DNA of 10,939 nucleotides from Bacillota bacterium. Lineage in GTDB: Bacteria; Bacillota; UBA4882; UBA8346. Each line of letters opens with the position of its first letter. Position 1 is the stretch's first letter. A model generated the notes under the pieces. The model did not search any database and had not been told where the DNA came from. It saw only the letters and a list, made by a program, of their open reading frames with translations. Positions 1-6,478 of the stretch are shown one piece after another. The DNA lies in the NCBI GenBank assembly GCA_023415835.1, contig JAEZJK010000100.1, positions 1-10,939 of the forward strand, in the 5' to 3' direction. The position numbers and the translations under genes were made by a program.

Positions 1-22
1 AAATACGATCGAATTCGTATTT
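1..22. repeat. AT-rich inverted repeat at left edge
   Basis: Arms AAATACGA (1-8) and TCGTATTT (15-22) are perfect reverse complements around a 6-nt loop. It could be the terminator stem of a gene lying to the left, but no clean T-run follows, so the role is undecided. Confidence 0.35.
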
Positions 23-31
23 ATTTCATCC

Positions 32-47
32 TATTACAGCTGTAATA
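32..47. promoter_or_regulatory. 16-bp perfect palindrome, candidate operator
   Basis: TATTACAGCTGTAATA is fully self-complementary. Its core TACA-N2-TGTA has the form of operators bound by BlaI/MecI/CopY-type winged-helix repressors. No such repressor gene is in the window, so the link is inference from motif shape only. It lies about 210 bp upstream of the GH94 start and abuts the nested inverted repeat at 45-127. Confidence 0.4.
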
Positions 48-127
48 AGTTGAATTAAATTCATTATTCTTTCCATCAGGTCCGGGTTTAGGGACCTGAT
101 GCATATTAGAAATTTAATTCAACTTAT
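45..127. repeat. Nested two-stem inverted repeat upstream of the phosphorylase
   Basis: The outer arms, 45-61 and 111-127, are 17-bp perfect reverse complements (ATAAGTTGAATTAAATT and its complement). Inside them is a second, GC-rich perfect 10-bp stem, CATCAGGTCC (74-83) and GGACCTGATG (92-101), with an 8-nt loop. The two stems are separated by unpaired spacers of 12 and 9 nt. The element could be a structured 5' leader, a regulatory hairpin or a small non-autonomous mobile repeat. No T-run follows it, so it is not an obvious intrinsic terminator. Confidence 0.6.
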
Positions 128-208
128 ATAGTTATGTCGAGAAAAAATAGTCGTGTTCAGAGCCGAGTATCGGTTTTAAAATTAACATGATGTGATTTGC
201 TATTTTGT

Positions 209-232
209 TTGACTTCAAAAAAACGAAGTCAA
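209..232 (+). other. Hairpin just upstream of the phosphorylase RBS
   Basis: TTGACTTC (209-216) and GAAGTCAA (225-232) form a perfect 8-bp stem with an 8-nt A-rich loop, ending 15 nt before the GGAGGG ribosome binding site (248-253). A weak extended -10 (TG at 198-199, TATTTT at 201-206) lies immediately 5'. If transcription starts there, this hairpin would sit at the very 5' end of the mRNA, where it could stabilise it. That reading is inference. Confidence 0.35.
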
Positions 233-258
233 GGAAGATGTGGTTATGGAGGGAAAAG

Positions 259-2628
259 ATGCAATACGGATATTTTGACGATGAGAATAGGGAATATGTT
301 ATTACCCGTCCGGATACGCCGGTATCCTGGAGCAATTACCTTGGCTCCCTGGAATATGGTGGGATAATCACCAATAACGCCGGGGGTTACAGTTTTGTAA
401 AGTCAGGGGCGGACGGACGGATCTTAAGGTTCCGGTTTAACGCGGTCCCCCAGGATCAACCCGGACGTTATATTTATCTCCGCGATCAGGAAAATGGCGA
501 TTACTGGTCGGCATCCTGGCAACCAGTGGGTAAGAGCTTGAAAGAGTACACTTCCGTTTGCAGGCATGGCACAGCCTATACAATTATCACATCGAATTAC
601 GATCTAATCGGGACCGAAACCCTTTTTTACATTCCCCTAGACAAGCAATGTGAAATTTGGGCGGTTAAAATTAAAAATAACGATTCAAGAGAGCGAAAAC
701 TTTCAATCTTCAATTATGTGGAATTAAGTAACGAAAATAATGAGAACCAAGACTTGGTCAATTTACAATACACCTTATTTATAACCCGGACTTATTTTAA
801 AAAGAACCTGATCCTGCAGACTATCAACGAAAACCGGAATGATGGGGAGACGGCTTACCGGTATGTTGGGCTATTGGGTGAGGAAGTCACGGGTTATGAC
901 GGTAGTAGGGAGCAATTTATCGGGCCGTATCGTTCCTATGCCAATCCGGTCGCTGTCGAGAAAGGGAGTTGTAGTAATTCTTTAAATTATACCGGTAATT
1001 CTTGCGGCGCGCTCCAGGCCGAATTGAAGTTGGCTCCGGGAGAGGCAAAAGAATTATATTTTATCATCGGTTACGGCGATGAAGCAACGGCCCGCAGAGT
1101 AATGCGGGAATATGAGAAACCGGGGAAGGCCGGGGAGGAACTGGATCAAATCAAAAAATTATGGCACGGCCGTTTGGCTAAGTTTCAGGTAAATACCCCC
1201 GATCCCGATTTCAACAGGATGGTTAATACTTGGAACGCTTATCAGTGTTTCATGACTTTTTCCTGGTCGAGGGCTGCTTCACTCATTTATTGCGGCCTAC
1301 GGAACGGCTTAGGCTTTAGGGACACAGTTCAGGATATTCAGGGAATTATGCACCTTGAACCGGAATCAGCCAAAGAACGGTTAAGGTATATGCTCTCCGG
1401 TCAGGTCTCAAACGGCGGCGGAATGCCTTTGGTCCGTTTCGATCACCAGCCGGGAAAAGCGGCTCCCCCCAAACCGGAAGAGTACCGTTGCGACGATGCC
1501 CTGTGGCTATTTCAGACTGTACCGCAATATCTGAAGGAGAGCGGGGACTGGGGATTTTTAGATGAAGTGGTCCCTTATGCCGATCAGGATCAAGGGACGA
1601 TTTACAACCACTTAAAAAGGGCGCTCGATTTTAGCCTGGAACGTTTGGGAAAGCATGGTTTGGTTTTCGGCCTGGAAGCGGACTGGAATGACTGCATTCG
1701 CTTGGGGGAAGATGGGGAATCGGTATTTGCGTCATTGCAGTTATATTTAGCTTTAGGCGTATTTGTCGATTTGGCGCGGTATAAAGGAAACAGCGAAGAT
1801 GCGTCATGGGCGGCGGAACAATGGACAAAATTAGGAGAAAACCTGCAGAAACATGCTTGGGAAGGGGATCGGTTTGTCAGGGCTTTCGCTGGGGACGGTT
1901 ATGTGGTAGGTTCCAAGGAAAATGAGGAGGCGAACCTTTGGTTAAACCCTCAATGTTATGGGGTAATTAGCGGCGCCGCCCGCCATGGGCAAGGAATAAT
2001 AGCAATGGATAAGGTTTATGAAGAATTAAGCACCGAACACGGGATAATGTTGATGTCTCCGGCGTTCAAAAAACGCGGGCTGCCGGTGTTTAGAATGATC
2101 TTATTCCTGCCGGGAACTAAGGAGAATGCGGGGATCTTTTCCCAACCACAGGGGTGGGCTATCTTAGCCGAGACAATGCTGGGCCGGGGTGACCGGGCTT
2201 ATCAATATTATAACAACTGTAACCCGGCCAAGATGAACGAACGCGCCGAAATTCGGGAGGCCGAACCTTATGTACATTGCCAATTCACCGAAGGGAAAGA
2301 GAGCCCGTTCCATGGCCGGGCTCACGTGCATTGGCTGACCGGTACCGCTTCTACAGTCCAAGTAGCTGCGGTGGAAGGGATTTTGGGAGTGAAGCCCGAC
2401 TATAATGGGTTGCGGATTGACCCTTGTATCCCGTCGGAGTGGAAGGAGTTTACGATGGAAAGGGAGTTTCGCGGTAAATTGTTGAAGATTCGGGTGGATA
2501 ATTCGAATAGGATTCAAAAAGGTGTTCAAAGGATTATCTTGAACGGTGAGGAGATTGAGGGTAACTTAATACCGTTTGAGAAGATGAAAGATCAGAACGA
2601 AGCCCTTGTTTTAATGGGAAAATGTTAA
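259..2628 (+). CDS. GH94 beta-glycoside phosphorylase (cellobiose/chitobiose phosphorylase family)
   Basis: A 789-residue cytoplasmic GH94 enzyme, expected to split a beta-linked disaccharide with inorganic phosphate by inversion, giving an alpha-sugar 1-phosphate plus a free sugar. Length matches the family (about 800). The N-terminus MQYGYFDDENREYVITRP is the family signature and opens the beta-sandwich domain. The (alpha/alpha)6 domain carries GLGFRDTVQD and the catalytic motif ADWNDC (Asp475-Asp478). Further family marks are GSKENEE, KENAGIFS, LLGRGDRA-like MLGRGDRA, WLTGTAS and ILGVKPDYNGLRIDPCIP near the C-terminus. The start at 259 is chosen because GGAGGG lies 5 nt upstream and homologues begin M-x-Y/F-G-Y/F-F-D; in-frame TTG 205 and ATG 238 would add residues lacking that fit. 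The segment before DDALWLF (GGGMPLVRFDHQPGK and on) matches neither classical cellobiose nor chitobiose phosphorylases as I remember them, so the acceptor is left open; cellobionic acid phosphorylase is one possibility. Confidence 0.9.
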   Translation: MQYGYFDDENREYVITRPDTPVSWSNYLGSLEYGGIITNNAGGYSFVKSGADGRILRFRFNAVPQDQPGRYIYLRDQENGDYWSASWQPVGKSLKEYTSVCRHGTAYTIITSNYDLIGTETLFYIPLDKQCEIWAVKIKNNDSRERKLSIFNYVELSNENNENQDLVNLQYTLFITRTYFKKNLILQTINENRNDGETAYRYVGLLGEEVTGYDGSREQFIGPYRSYANPVAVEKGSCSNSLNYTGNSCGALQAELKLAPGEAKELYFIIGYGDEATARRVMREYEKPGKAGEELDQIKKLWHGRLAKFQVNTPDPDFNRMVNTWNAYQCFMTFSWSRAASLIYCGLRNGLGFRDTVQDIQGIMHLEPESAKERLRYMLSGQVSNGGGMPLVRFDHQPGKAAPPKPEEYRCDDALWLFQTVPQYLKESGDWGFLDEVVPYADQDQGTIYNHLKRALDFSLERLGKHGLVFGLEADWNDCIRLGEDGESVFASLQLYLALGVFVDLARYKGNSEDASWAAEQWTKLGENLQKHAWEGDRFVRAFAGDGYVVGSKENEEANLWLNPQCYGVISGAARHGQGIIAMDKVYEELSTEHGIMLMSPAFKKRGLPVFRMILFLPGTKENAGIFSQPQGWAILAETMLGRGDRAYQYYNNCNPAKMNERAEIREAEPYVHCQFTEGKESPFHGRAHVHWLTGTASTVQVAAVEGILGVKPDYNGLRIDPCIPSEWKEFTMEREFRGKLLKIRVDNSNRIQKGVQRIILNGEEIEGNLIPFEKMKDQNEALVLMGKC

Positions 2629-2642
2629 AGTTAGGGATGACT

Positions 2643-2756
2643 ATGATGTTTTGGAACATCATAATTTACCCTTTATTGAAAATGATATTGATGGCATTGG
2701 TTGTGCTTCCGATCTGTTTTGGATTTAGCTATTTAATTAGGAAAATCTTGTTTTAG
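2643..2756 (+). CDS. Small single-helix membrane protein, hypothetical
   Basis: A 37-codon ORF beginning 14 nt after the phosphorylase stop and reading MMFWNIIIYPLLKMILMALV, then a hydrophobic stretch and a basic tail (LIRKILF). It predicts one transmembrane helix with the positive end inside. AGGG (2633-2636) is 6 nt before ATG 2643; an in-frame ATG at 2637 would sit directly on that site, so 2643 is preferred. A perfect 9-bp hairpin (2642-2650 with 2655-2663, loop TTGG) includes the start codon and could restrain translation. I recognise no family. It could be a translated small protein or a chance ORF in the gap. Confidence 0.4.
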   Translation: MMFWNIIIYPLLKMILMALVVLPICFGFSYLIRKILF

Positions 2757-2770
2757 GTAAGTTATTTTCT

Positions 2771-2785
2771 TTAACCATGGGTTAA
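2771..2785. promoter_or_regulatory. TTAACC-N3-GGTTAA palindrome upstream of the transglutaminase gene
   Basis: Two 6-bp perfect inverted arms flank ATG, 41 nt before the downstream start codon. Position and symmetry would suit an operator, but I can name no binding protein. Confidence 0.25.
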
Positions 2786-2826
2786 GTAATTGATTGGTTC
2801 TTAAGAAATTTTTCAGGAGCGCACTA

Positions 2827-3462
2827 ATGGAACTATTATTGGAAACGCAAAATCTCGAAGATTACCTCCGGTGTACCGAGGTGATTGATTTTGATAATCA
2901 AAAGATCATCGGGATCGCTAAATTCTTATCCGGAGAGTACAGCAATGAAATCGAAACGGCTAAAAGAGTATTTGAATATGTTAGAGACGAAATAGCTCAT
3001 TCCGGAGATATTAAGGCTGATGCCGTAACCTGCAAAGCCTCCGATGTGTTGGTTTATAAACACGGAATTTGTTGCGCCAAAGCGCATTTGTTGGCCGCTA
3101 TCTTAAGATACTTAAATATTCCAACCGGGTTTTGTTATCAATGGCTATCGTCAGACGATGATTCGAATTTACTAGTATTACACGGATTAAATGGAGTTTA
3201 CTTGCAGAGTATCAAAAAGTGGATCAGGCTTGATCCTAGAGGCAACAAACCGGGAGTAAATGCGGAATTTAGTATCGATGATGAAAAACTGGCCTGGGCT
3301 GTGAGAAAAGAATTGGGTGAGATTGATATTCCAATAATCTATGCCCATCCGAAAAAAGAAGTAATTGATGTATTAAGGCGGAGTATCAATAGAAGCGAAT
3401 TAGGGCTTGATTGGATTTATGTGAAAAAGAAATTATCCCATCCACGAACCAGTAGTAGTTAA
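2827..3462 (+). CDS. Transglutaminase-like domain protein
   Basis: A 211-residue protein with no signal peptide or membrane segment, so probably cytoplasmic. The core matches the transglutaminase/protease-like fold: GICCAKAHLLAAILRYLNIP (from Gly80) contains the G-x-C nucleophile at Cys82 followed by the helix ending in the usual 'R-x-x-x-I-P' shape. The His of the triad is probably His119 in VLHGLNGVYL and the Asp is Asp136 in WIRLDPRGN. Bacterial members act as cysteine proteases or peptide-modifying enzymes and most have no known substrate; that applies here. AGGAG (2815-2819) lies 7 nt before ATG 2827, which fixes the start; an in-frame TTG at 2794 has no comparable site. The gene follows the small membrane ORF by 70 bp and could be cotranscribed with it or use its own promoter. 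Confidence 0.8.
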   Translation: MELLLETQNLEDYLRCTEVIDFDNQKIIGIAKFLSGEYSNEIETAKRVFEYVRDEIAHSGDIKADAVTCKASDVLVYKHGICCAKAHLLAAILRYLNIPTGFCYQWLSSDDDSNLLVLHGLNGVYLQSIKKWIRLDPRGNKPGVNAEFSIDDEKLAWAVRKELGEIDIPIIYAHPKKEVIDVLRRSINRSELGLDWIYVKKKLSHPRTSSS

Positions 3463-3493
3463 ATGATACGATCTCAGTTATTAATTTGAGTGA

Positions 3494-3599
3494 GTTTCAT
3501 AATTACAAAAATTTATCTTCGCATACAATATATAGTGTAGGTTTTATTTTAGTCTATCAATATATTGTATGCGAAGCCAGAAAAAAGGAATTATGAAAC
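3494..3599. repeat. Second nested inverted repeat, MITE-like, at the end of the Fpg remnant
   Basis: Outer arms GTTTCATAATT (3494-3504) and AATTATGAAAC (3589-3599) pair perfectly over 11 bp. After symmetric 12-nt spacers, inner arms 3517-3533 and 3560-3576 (CTTCGCATACAATATAT and complement) pair over 17 bp around a 26-nt loop. The stop of the glycosylase remnant lies inside the element and the last residues of that reading frame are encoded by it. The element may therefore have inserted at, or replaced, the original 3' end. It also sits where the transglutaminase transcript should end, so a terminator role is possible, although no T-run follows. Confidence 0.6.
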
Positions 3600-3957
3600 C
3601 GCCTAAATTTAACTTCTGACATTCCATGCAAAAATAAACGCTTCCACCCATAAAATTTTCTTTTTTGATAAGGCTACTACAGGCCGGACATGGCAATCCG
3701 GCGTTATTTTTACTCATCACGGTTTTGTAACCGCCGTTATTGCCGAAGAAATCTTTTTCGGTATCCCTGCCACCGAGCTTTGTCATTTCCGAAAGGATTG
3801 TTTTAATTGAAATAAATAACCCTTCTTTTTCGGCGTCGGACAGGGCGCCGTTTTTTCGTTTAGGGTGGATTTTAGCATTCTATAGGATATCCTGCAAAAC
3901 GCCGTTGCCAAGGCCGGGGATTCGTTGTTCGGTTGCCAGTAAAGCTTTGATATAATA
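3544..3957 (-). pseudogene. Fpg/Nei-family DNA glycosylase, C-terminal remnant with in-frame stop
   Basis: Read on the minus strand from about 3957, the frame gives YIKALLATEQRIPGLGNGVL, then QDIL, a TAG stop (3880-3882), then NAKIHPKRKNGALSDAEKEG onward. This is the helix-two-turn-helix region of formamidopyrimidine-DNA glycosylase/endonuclease VIII-type proteins. It ends in a C-x2-C-x16-C-x2-C zinc finger (CPAC ... CMEC), exactly the Fpg spacing. In relatives an aromatic residue stands at the stop, so TGG to TAG is a likely change. The N-terminal half, with the catalytic proline and glutamate, is absent: the frame begins directly beside the terminator of the neighbouring dehydrogenase gene. 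A base-excision repair function is lost. The downstream piece (from ATG 3786) could in principle yield an 80-residue zinc-finger fragment, but there is no convincing ribosome binding site. Confidence 0.8.
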
Positions 3958-3959
3958 AA

Positions 3960-3989
3960 GGGGGGCTGCCTCTTTTGAGACAGCCCCTT
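3960..3989 (-). terminator. Intrinsic terminator of the mannitol-dehydrogenase-family gene
   Basis: On the minus strand, GGGGCTGTCTC, loop AAAA, then GAGGCAGCCCC forms an 11-bp stem with one mismatch (C3969 against A3980), followed by CCTTTATTAT. It lies 6 nt past the stop codon at 3996. The T-tract is short but the stem is strong. Confidence 0.8.
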
Positions 3990-3995
3990 GCTTAC

Positions 3996-5570
3996 TTATT
4001 TCAGATACTCTTGCAGAATCTTTCGCACCGCTCCTGGTCCGGTAAGCATCTTTCCGACCATCGCCTGCATCGTTAGGCCAGTTTGGCCCAGCTTGTAAAG
4101 GTCTTGGCCCATAATGCCCTTGTGGCTGATAGCGCCCTTAAAGGCAACAGCTGAAGTGGGGTCGCCGATTTTAGCTTGGGCGGCGCAAGCAACCAGCAAC
4201 TCTTTGTTAGGATCGTCCTCAAGGTTATATGTTTGGATTTGGTCGTCAATTCCCATTGTATAACGGAGGAACCCGGCTACCGGCAGTAACACCAGTTCCA
4301 GCTCTGCTTGAGAGAGGCCCTTTGCTTGGCCGGCGTAATAGGTGTCCATGAAACGGGGGAGCATTTTGGCTGAGCCGTTGAAGGCGATCCGCATCGGGTC
4401 ATCCGGGATATTCGGATTATTTAAGCGTTCGATAGCGGCTTTGGCGAAGTCGCGCGGATCCAGTTTCTTCGGCCGTTCGACAGTATTGATGACGATGGCG
4501 ATGATCCGGTTAATCAGTTCGGTGATCTCTTTATCTTGCATCGCCTTATAAATGCCGTAATTGCCCCGGTAGCCTAAGAGCACTCCCAATCCGGCAATTA
4601 CCGAGTGGCTCATATTCAGGATCCGGAGTTTCATATCTTCATATTTTTTGACCTCGGCGTAACTCTCTTCCATGAAAACGCCTTCAGCCTTTTCAAAACG
4701 GGGCCGGCCCGCGGGGAAGATATCCTCTACCGCCCAGTAGCGGACTTTTTCGGTAACTACCAGATTGGAACGGACACCAAGCTCTTCCATGACGCGGCGA
4801 GTATTTTCTTCCGGTGGAACCGCGATCCGGTCGATCATGCAGTTTGGAAAACTGAATTGTTTAGGATCGGAAAGGTATTTAACAAAGCCCTTCGGGGCGA
4901 ATCCTTTTTCCTCCCAGGCCTTGGCGACGGTTCTAACGGTAGCGCCGGTATAATGGCCGTTTCCTGAGAAGTTGGTACAGCTTACAAGGGCGAACTTCAA
5001 ACCGGCATTAAAACGTTCCCGGGCGAAAGCGGTCCACTTAGCGGGATCGGAGTTGATGGTACCCTCCTCAATGTCTTTCTTTAAAACCGGGTTAACCGGT
5101 TCGGCGAACTCGCCACCGTCGTAGATAACGCCGTACACTCCCTCCGGAGCGTTAATCGTAGCGAATTGCACTTCAGGATCCCGGGCGTATTCCATTAATT
5201 TGGCCCAAGCAAGGCTGTTGGTATTACCGTCGATAAAAAGCATCGACGGGATCGCGCCCTGAATCTTCGGGACAACTTTCCCTTTTTCATTTTCAAAGAT
5301 TAATTGGGTCATCAGGTTATCGGAAGTTCCCAGTTCCGTAACGTACTTGGGAGTGTAAGTCTCCACTCCGACCATTAAACCGGCCTGCGGATCCTGGTTG
5401 AGCAGATCCTGGAGGATGTCCCCGGTATGGCCGTAAGCCATTTTGCCGGCTGAAAAAGAGATCGACTTAATCGGAAGTTTGGTTCGATCATAGTTGGGAA
5501 GGAGGACGTTCTTTCCTTTCCAAAAACGGGCATCATCTAGTAACTTTTGGTTAAGTACCTTTGTTTCCAC
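3996..5570 (-). CDS. Mannitol dehydrogenase family (polyol/hexuronate) oxidoreductase
   Basis: A 524-residue cytoplasmic NAD(P)-dependent oxidoreductase of the long-chain mannitol dehydrogenase/fructuronate reductase family. The catalytic helix EDMKLRILNMSHSVIAGLG has Lys314, Asn319 and His322 in the K-x4-N-x2-H pattern of mannitol 2-dehydrogenase. FPNCMIDRIA (241-250), SCTNFSGNGH (198-206) and RLNNPNIPDDPMRIAFNGS are other family segments. The N-terminal nucleotide loop, FSAGKMAYGHTG (39-50), departs from the usual G-x-G-x-x-x-R/G pattern: Ser replaces the first Gly and Tyr the usual Arg. The substrate could be mannitol, arabinitol, fructuronate or tagaturonate; sequence alone does not decide. 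Start: GTG 5570 has AAAGGAG (5579-5585) 8 nt upstream, whereas ATG 5618 has no site and would place the good Shine-Dalgarno inside the gene. It diverges from the Crp/Fnr gene and may be controlled by it. Confidence 0.85.
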   Translation of the reverse strand: METKVLNQKLLDDARFWKGKNVLLPNYDRTKLPIKSISFSAGKMAYGHTGDILQDLLNQDPQAGLMVGVETYTPKYVTELGTSDNLMTQLIFENEKGKVVPKIQGAIPSMLFIDGNTNSLAWAKLMEYARDPEVQFATINAPEGVYGVIYDGGEFAEPVNPVLKKDIEEGTINSDPAKWTAFARERFNAGLKFALVSCTNFSGNGHYTGATVRTVAKAWEEKGFAPKGFVKYLSDPKQFSFPNCMIDRIAVPPEENTRRVMEELGVRSNLVVTEKVRYWAVEDIFPAGRPRFEKAEGVFMEESYAEVKKYEDMKLRILNMSHSVIAGLGVLLGYRGNYGIYKAMQDKEITELINRIIAIVINTVERPKKLDPRDFAKAAIERLNNPNIPDDPMRIAFNGSAKMLPRFMDTYYAGQAKGLSQAELELVLLPVAGFLRYTMGIDDQIQTYNLEDDPNKELLVACAAQAKIGDPTSAVAFKGAISHKGIMGQDLYKLGQTGLTMQAMVGKMLTGPGAVRKILQEYLK

Positions 5571-5622
5571 AGTAGCCACTCCTTTGATCTCAATGTTCCT
5601 CAATTTATGTAGGGGCATACAA

Positions 5623-5639
5623 AATTATTTAAAATAATT
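5623..5639. promoter_or_regulatory. AT-rich palindrome upstream of the dehydrogenase gene
   Basis: AATTATTT (5623-5630) and AAATAATT (5632-5639) are perfect inverted arms around one base, 38 nt upstream of the AAAGGAG site of the minus-strand gene. It could be an operator or simply AT-rich symmetry. Confidence 0.25.
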
Positions 5640-5688
5640 CCACAGTGTTAGGCTAATACCTGCTAAAAAATATTTTTCAGTAATGAAT

Positions 5689-5702
5689 ATGACATCTGTC
5701 AT
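5689..5702. promoter_or_regulatory. ATGAC-N4-GTCAT palindrome, candidate Crp/Fnr-family operator
   Basis: ATGACATCTGTCAT has 5-bp inverted arms (6 with the inner pair) separated by 4 bp, the geometry used by Crp/Fnr-type dimers (compare FNR TTGAT-N4-ATCAA). It lies between a Crp/Fnr gene and its divergent neighbour and its right end touches the -35 region of the regulator, which would suit autorepression. Binding is inferred from geometry and position. Confidence 0.5.
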
Positions 5703-5730
5703 TTCGACTGCTTATTTTATAAGGTATACT
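5702..5730 (+). promoter_or_regulatory. Probable promoter of the Crp/Fnr-YdcZ operon
   Basis: The -10 TATACT (5725-5730) is near consensus; the -35 candidate TTTCGA (5702-5707) at 17-bp spacing is poor, as is common for regulated promoters. Transcription would begin near 5737, leaving a 28-nt leader before GTG 5765 but only about 7 nt before ATG 5744, which supports the later start. Confidence 0.5.
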
Positions 5731-5764
5731 AAATTATAGGTTTATGTTTTGGAAAGGGATGGCT

Positions 5765-6463
5765 GTGAAACAATTATTCGATAGCAAGTTACTACTTTCG
5801 TTGGTTCAAAAATATAGCTTAACGGATTTATTTGAAAAAGAAATGTCATCTTTGATGGCGCTGTATTCCTTTACTAAAGATGAAACCATCAGCAAAGCAT
5901 CGGATATTTTAGATAGCCTGTATTTTTTGGTCTCTGGTAAAATCGGGATTTATAAAGTCATGGAGAACGGAAAGGCATTGTTATTACGTTTTAACCAACC
6001 GCTCAGTGTCATCGGGGATCTGGAGTTTTTAAACAAATATCCAGTAAAAACCAATGTCAAAGCCGAAAAGGATGCGCTTTTAATCGGGATCAAATTTAAG
6101 GATTTATACCAACACGCTTATAATGACCCTAAGTTTTTAAGATTTGTTATCCAAAACTTAAGCCATAAGCTATACACCTTTTCCATCACTTCATCGATTA
6201 ATTTGTTGTGTCCGCTGGAAAACCGTTTTGCCAGTTACCTGTTTTCGGTGAATCCGGATCCTGGTGTTGGTTCGTTAAAGGAAGAAATCAAGGTGGAAAA
6301 GGTTACGGAATTGGCGATGCTGCTAGGTACCAGTTACCGTCACTTACTACGGGTAATCCAAAAGTTTGTTACTAATCGGATCATCGACTACGATCGGGGG
6401 GTAATTACTGTTTTGGATCATAATAAGTTGAGAGGATTGGCTCGCGAAAACATTTATGAATAG
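5765..6463 (+). CDS. Crp/Fnr-family transcriptional regulator, YeiL-like
   Basis: A 232-residue regulator: N-terminal cyclic-nucleotide-binding-type beta-barrel (about 30-130, with LYFLVSGKIGIYKVMENGK), dimer helix (about 130-165), and C-terminal winged helix. The recognition region LAMLLGTSYRHLLRVIQKF, followed by IDYDRGVITVLDHNKLRGLA, closely resembles the C-terminus of E. coli YeiL. The Arg-Ser/Thr pair that holds cAMP phosphate is not evident (the matching stretch reads PVKTNVKA), and the Fnr cysteine cluster is missing (one Cys, 149). The effector is therefore probably neither cAMP nor an Fnr-type Fe-S cluster. GTG 5765 is chosen because AAAGGG lies 6 nt upstream; ATG 5744 lacks a site. 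It is followed 15 bp later by the YdcZ-type gene, so the two likely form an operon. A palindrome at 5689-5702 suggests autoregulation and control of the divergent dehydrogenase. Confidence 0.85.
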   Translation: MKQLFDSKLLLSLVQKYSLTDLFEKEMSSLMALYSFTKDETISKASDILDSLYFLVSGKIGIYKVMENGKALLLRFNQPLSVIGDLEFLNKYPVKTNVKAEKDALLIGIKFKDLYQHAYNDPKFLRFVIQNLSHKLYTFSITSSINLLCPLENRFASYLFSVNPDPGVGSLKEEIKVEKVTELAMLLGTSYRHLLRVIQKFVTNRIIDYDRGVITVLDHNKLRGLARENIYE

Positions 6464-6478
6464 ATAGGGGTGGCGTAG

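Noticed and set aside
205..258. Extended N-terminus of the GH94 enzyme from TTG 205
   Set aside because: The segment includes the 209-232 hairpin and the ribosome binding site, and GH94 proteins begin at the residue encoded at 259.
3740..3955. Plus-strand ORF of 71 codons
   Set aside because: It is antisense to the Fpg remnant, whose minus-strand frame carries clear H2TH and zinc-finger motifs.
4342..4967. Plus-strand ORFs opposite the dehydrogenase gene
   Set aside because: They are shadows of a well-supported minus-strand gene, without ribosome binding sites or recognisable domains.
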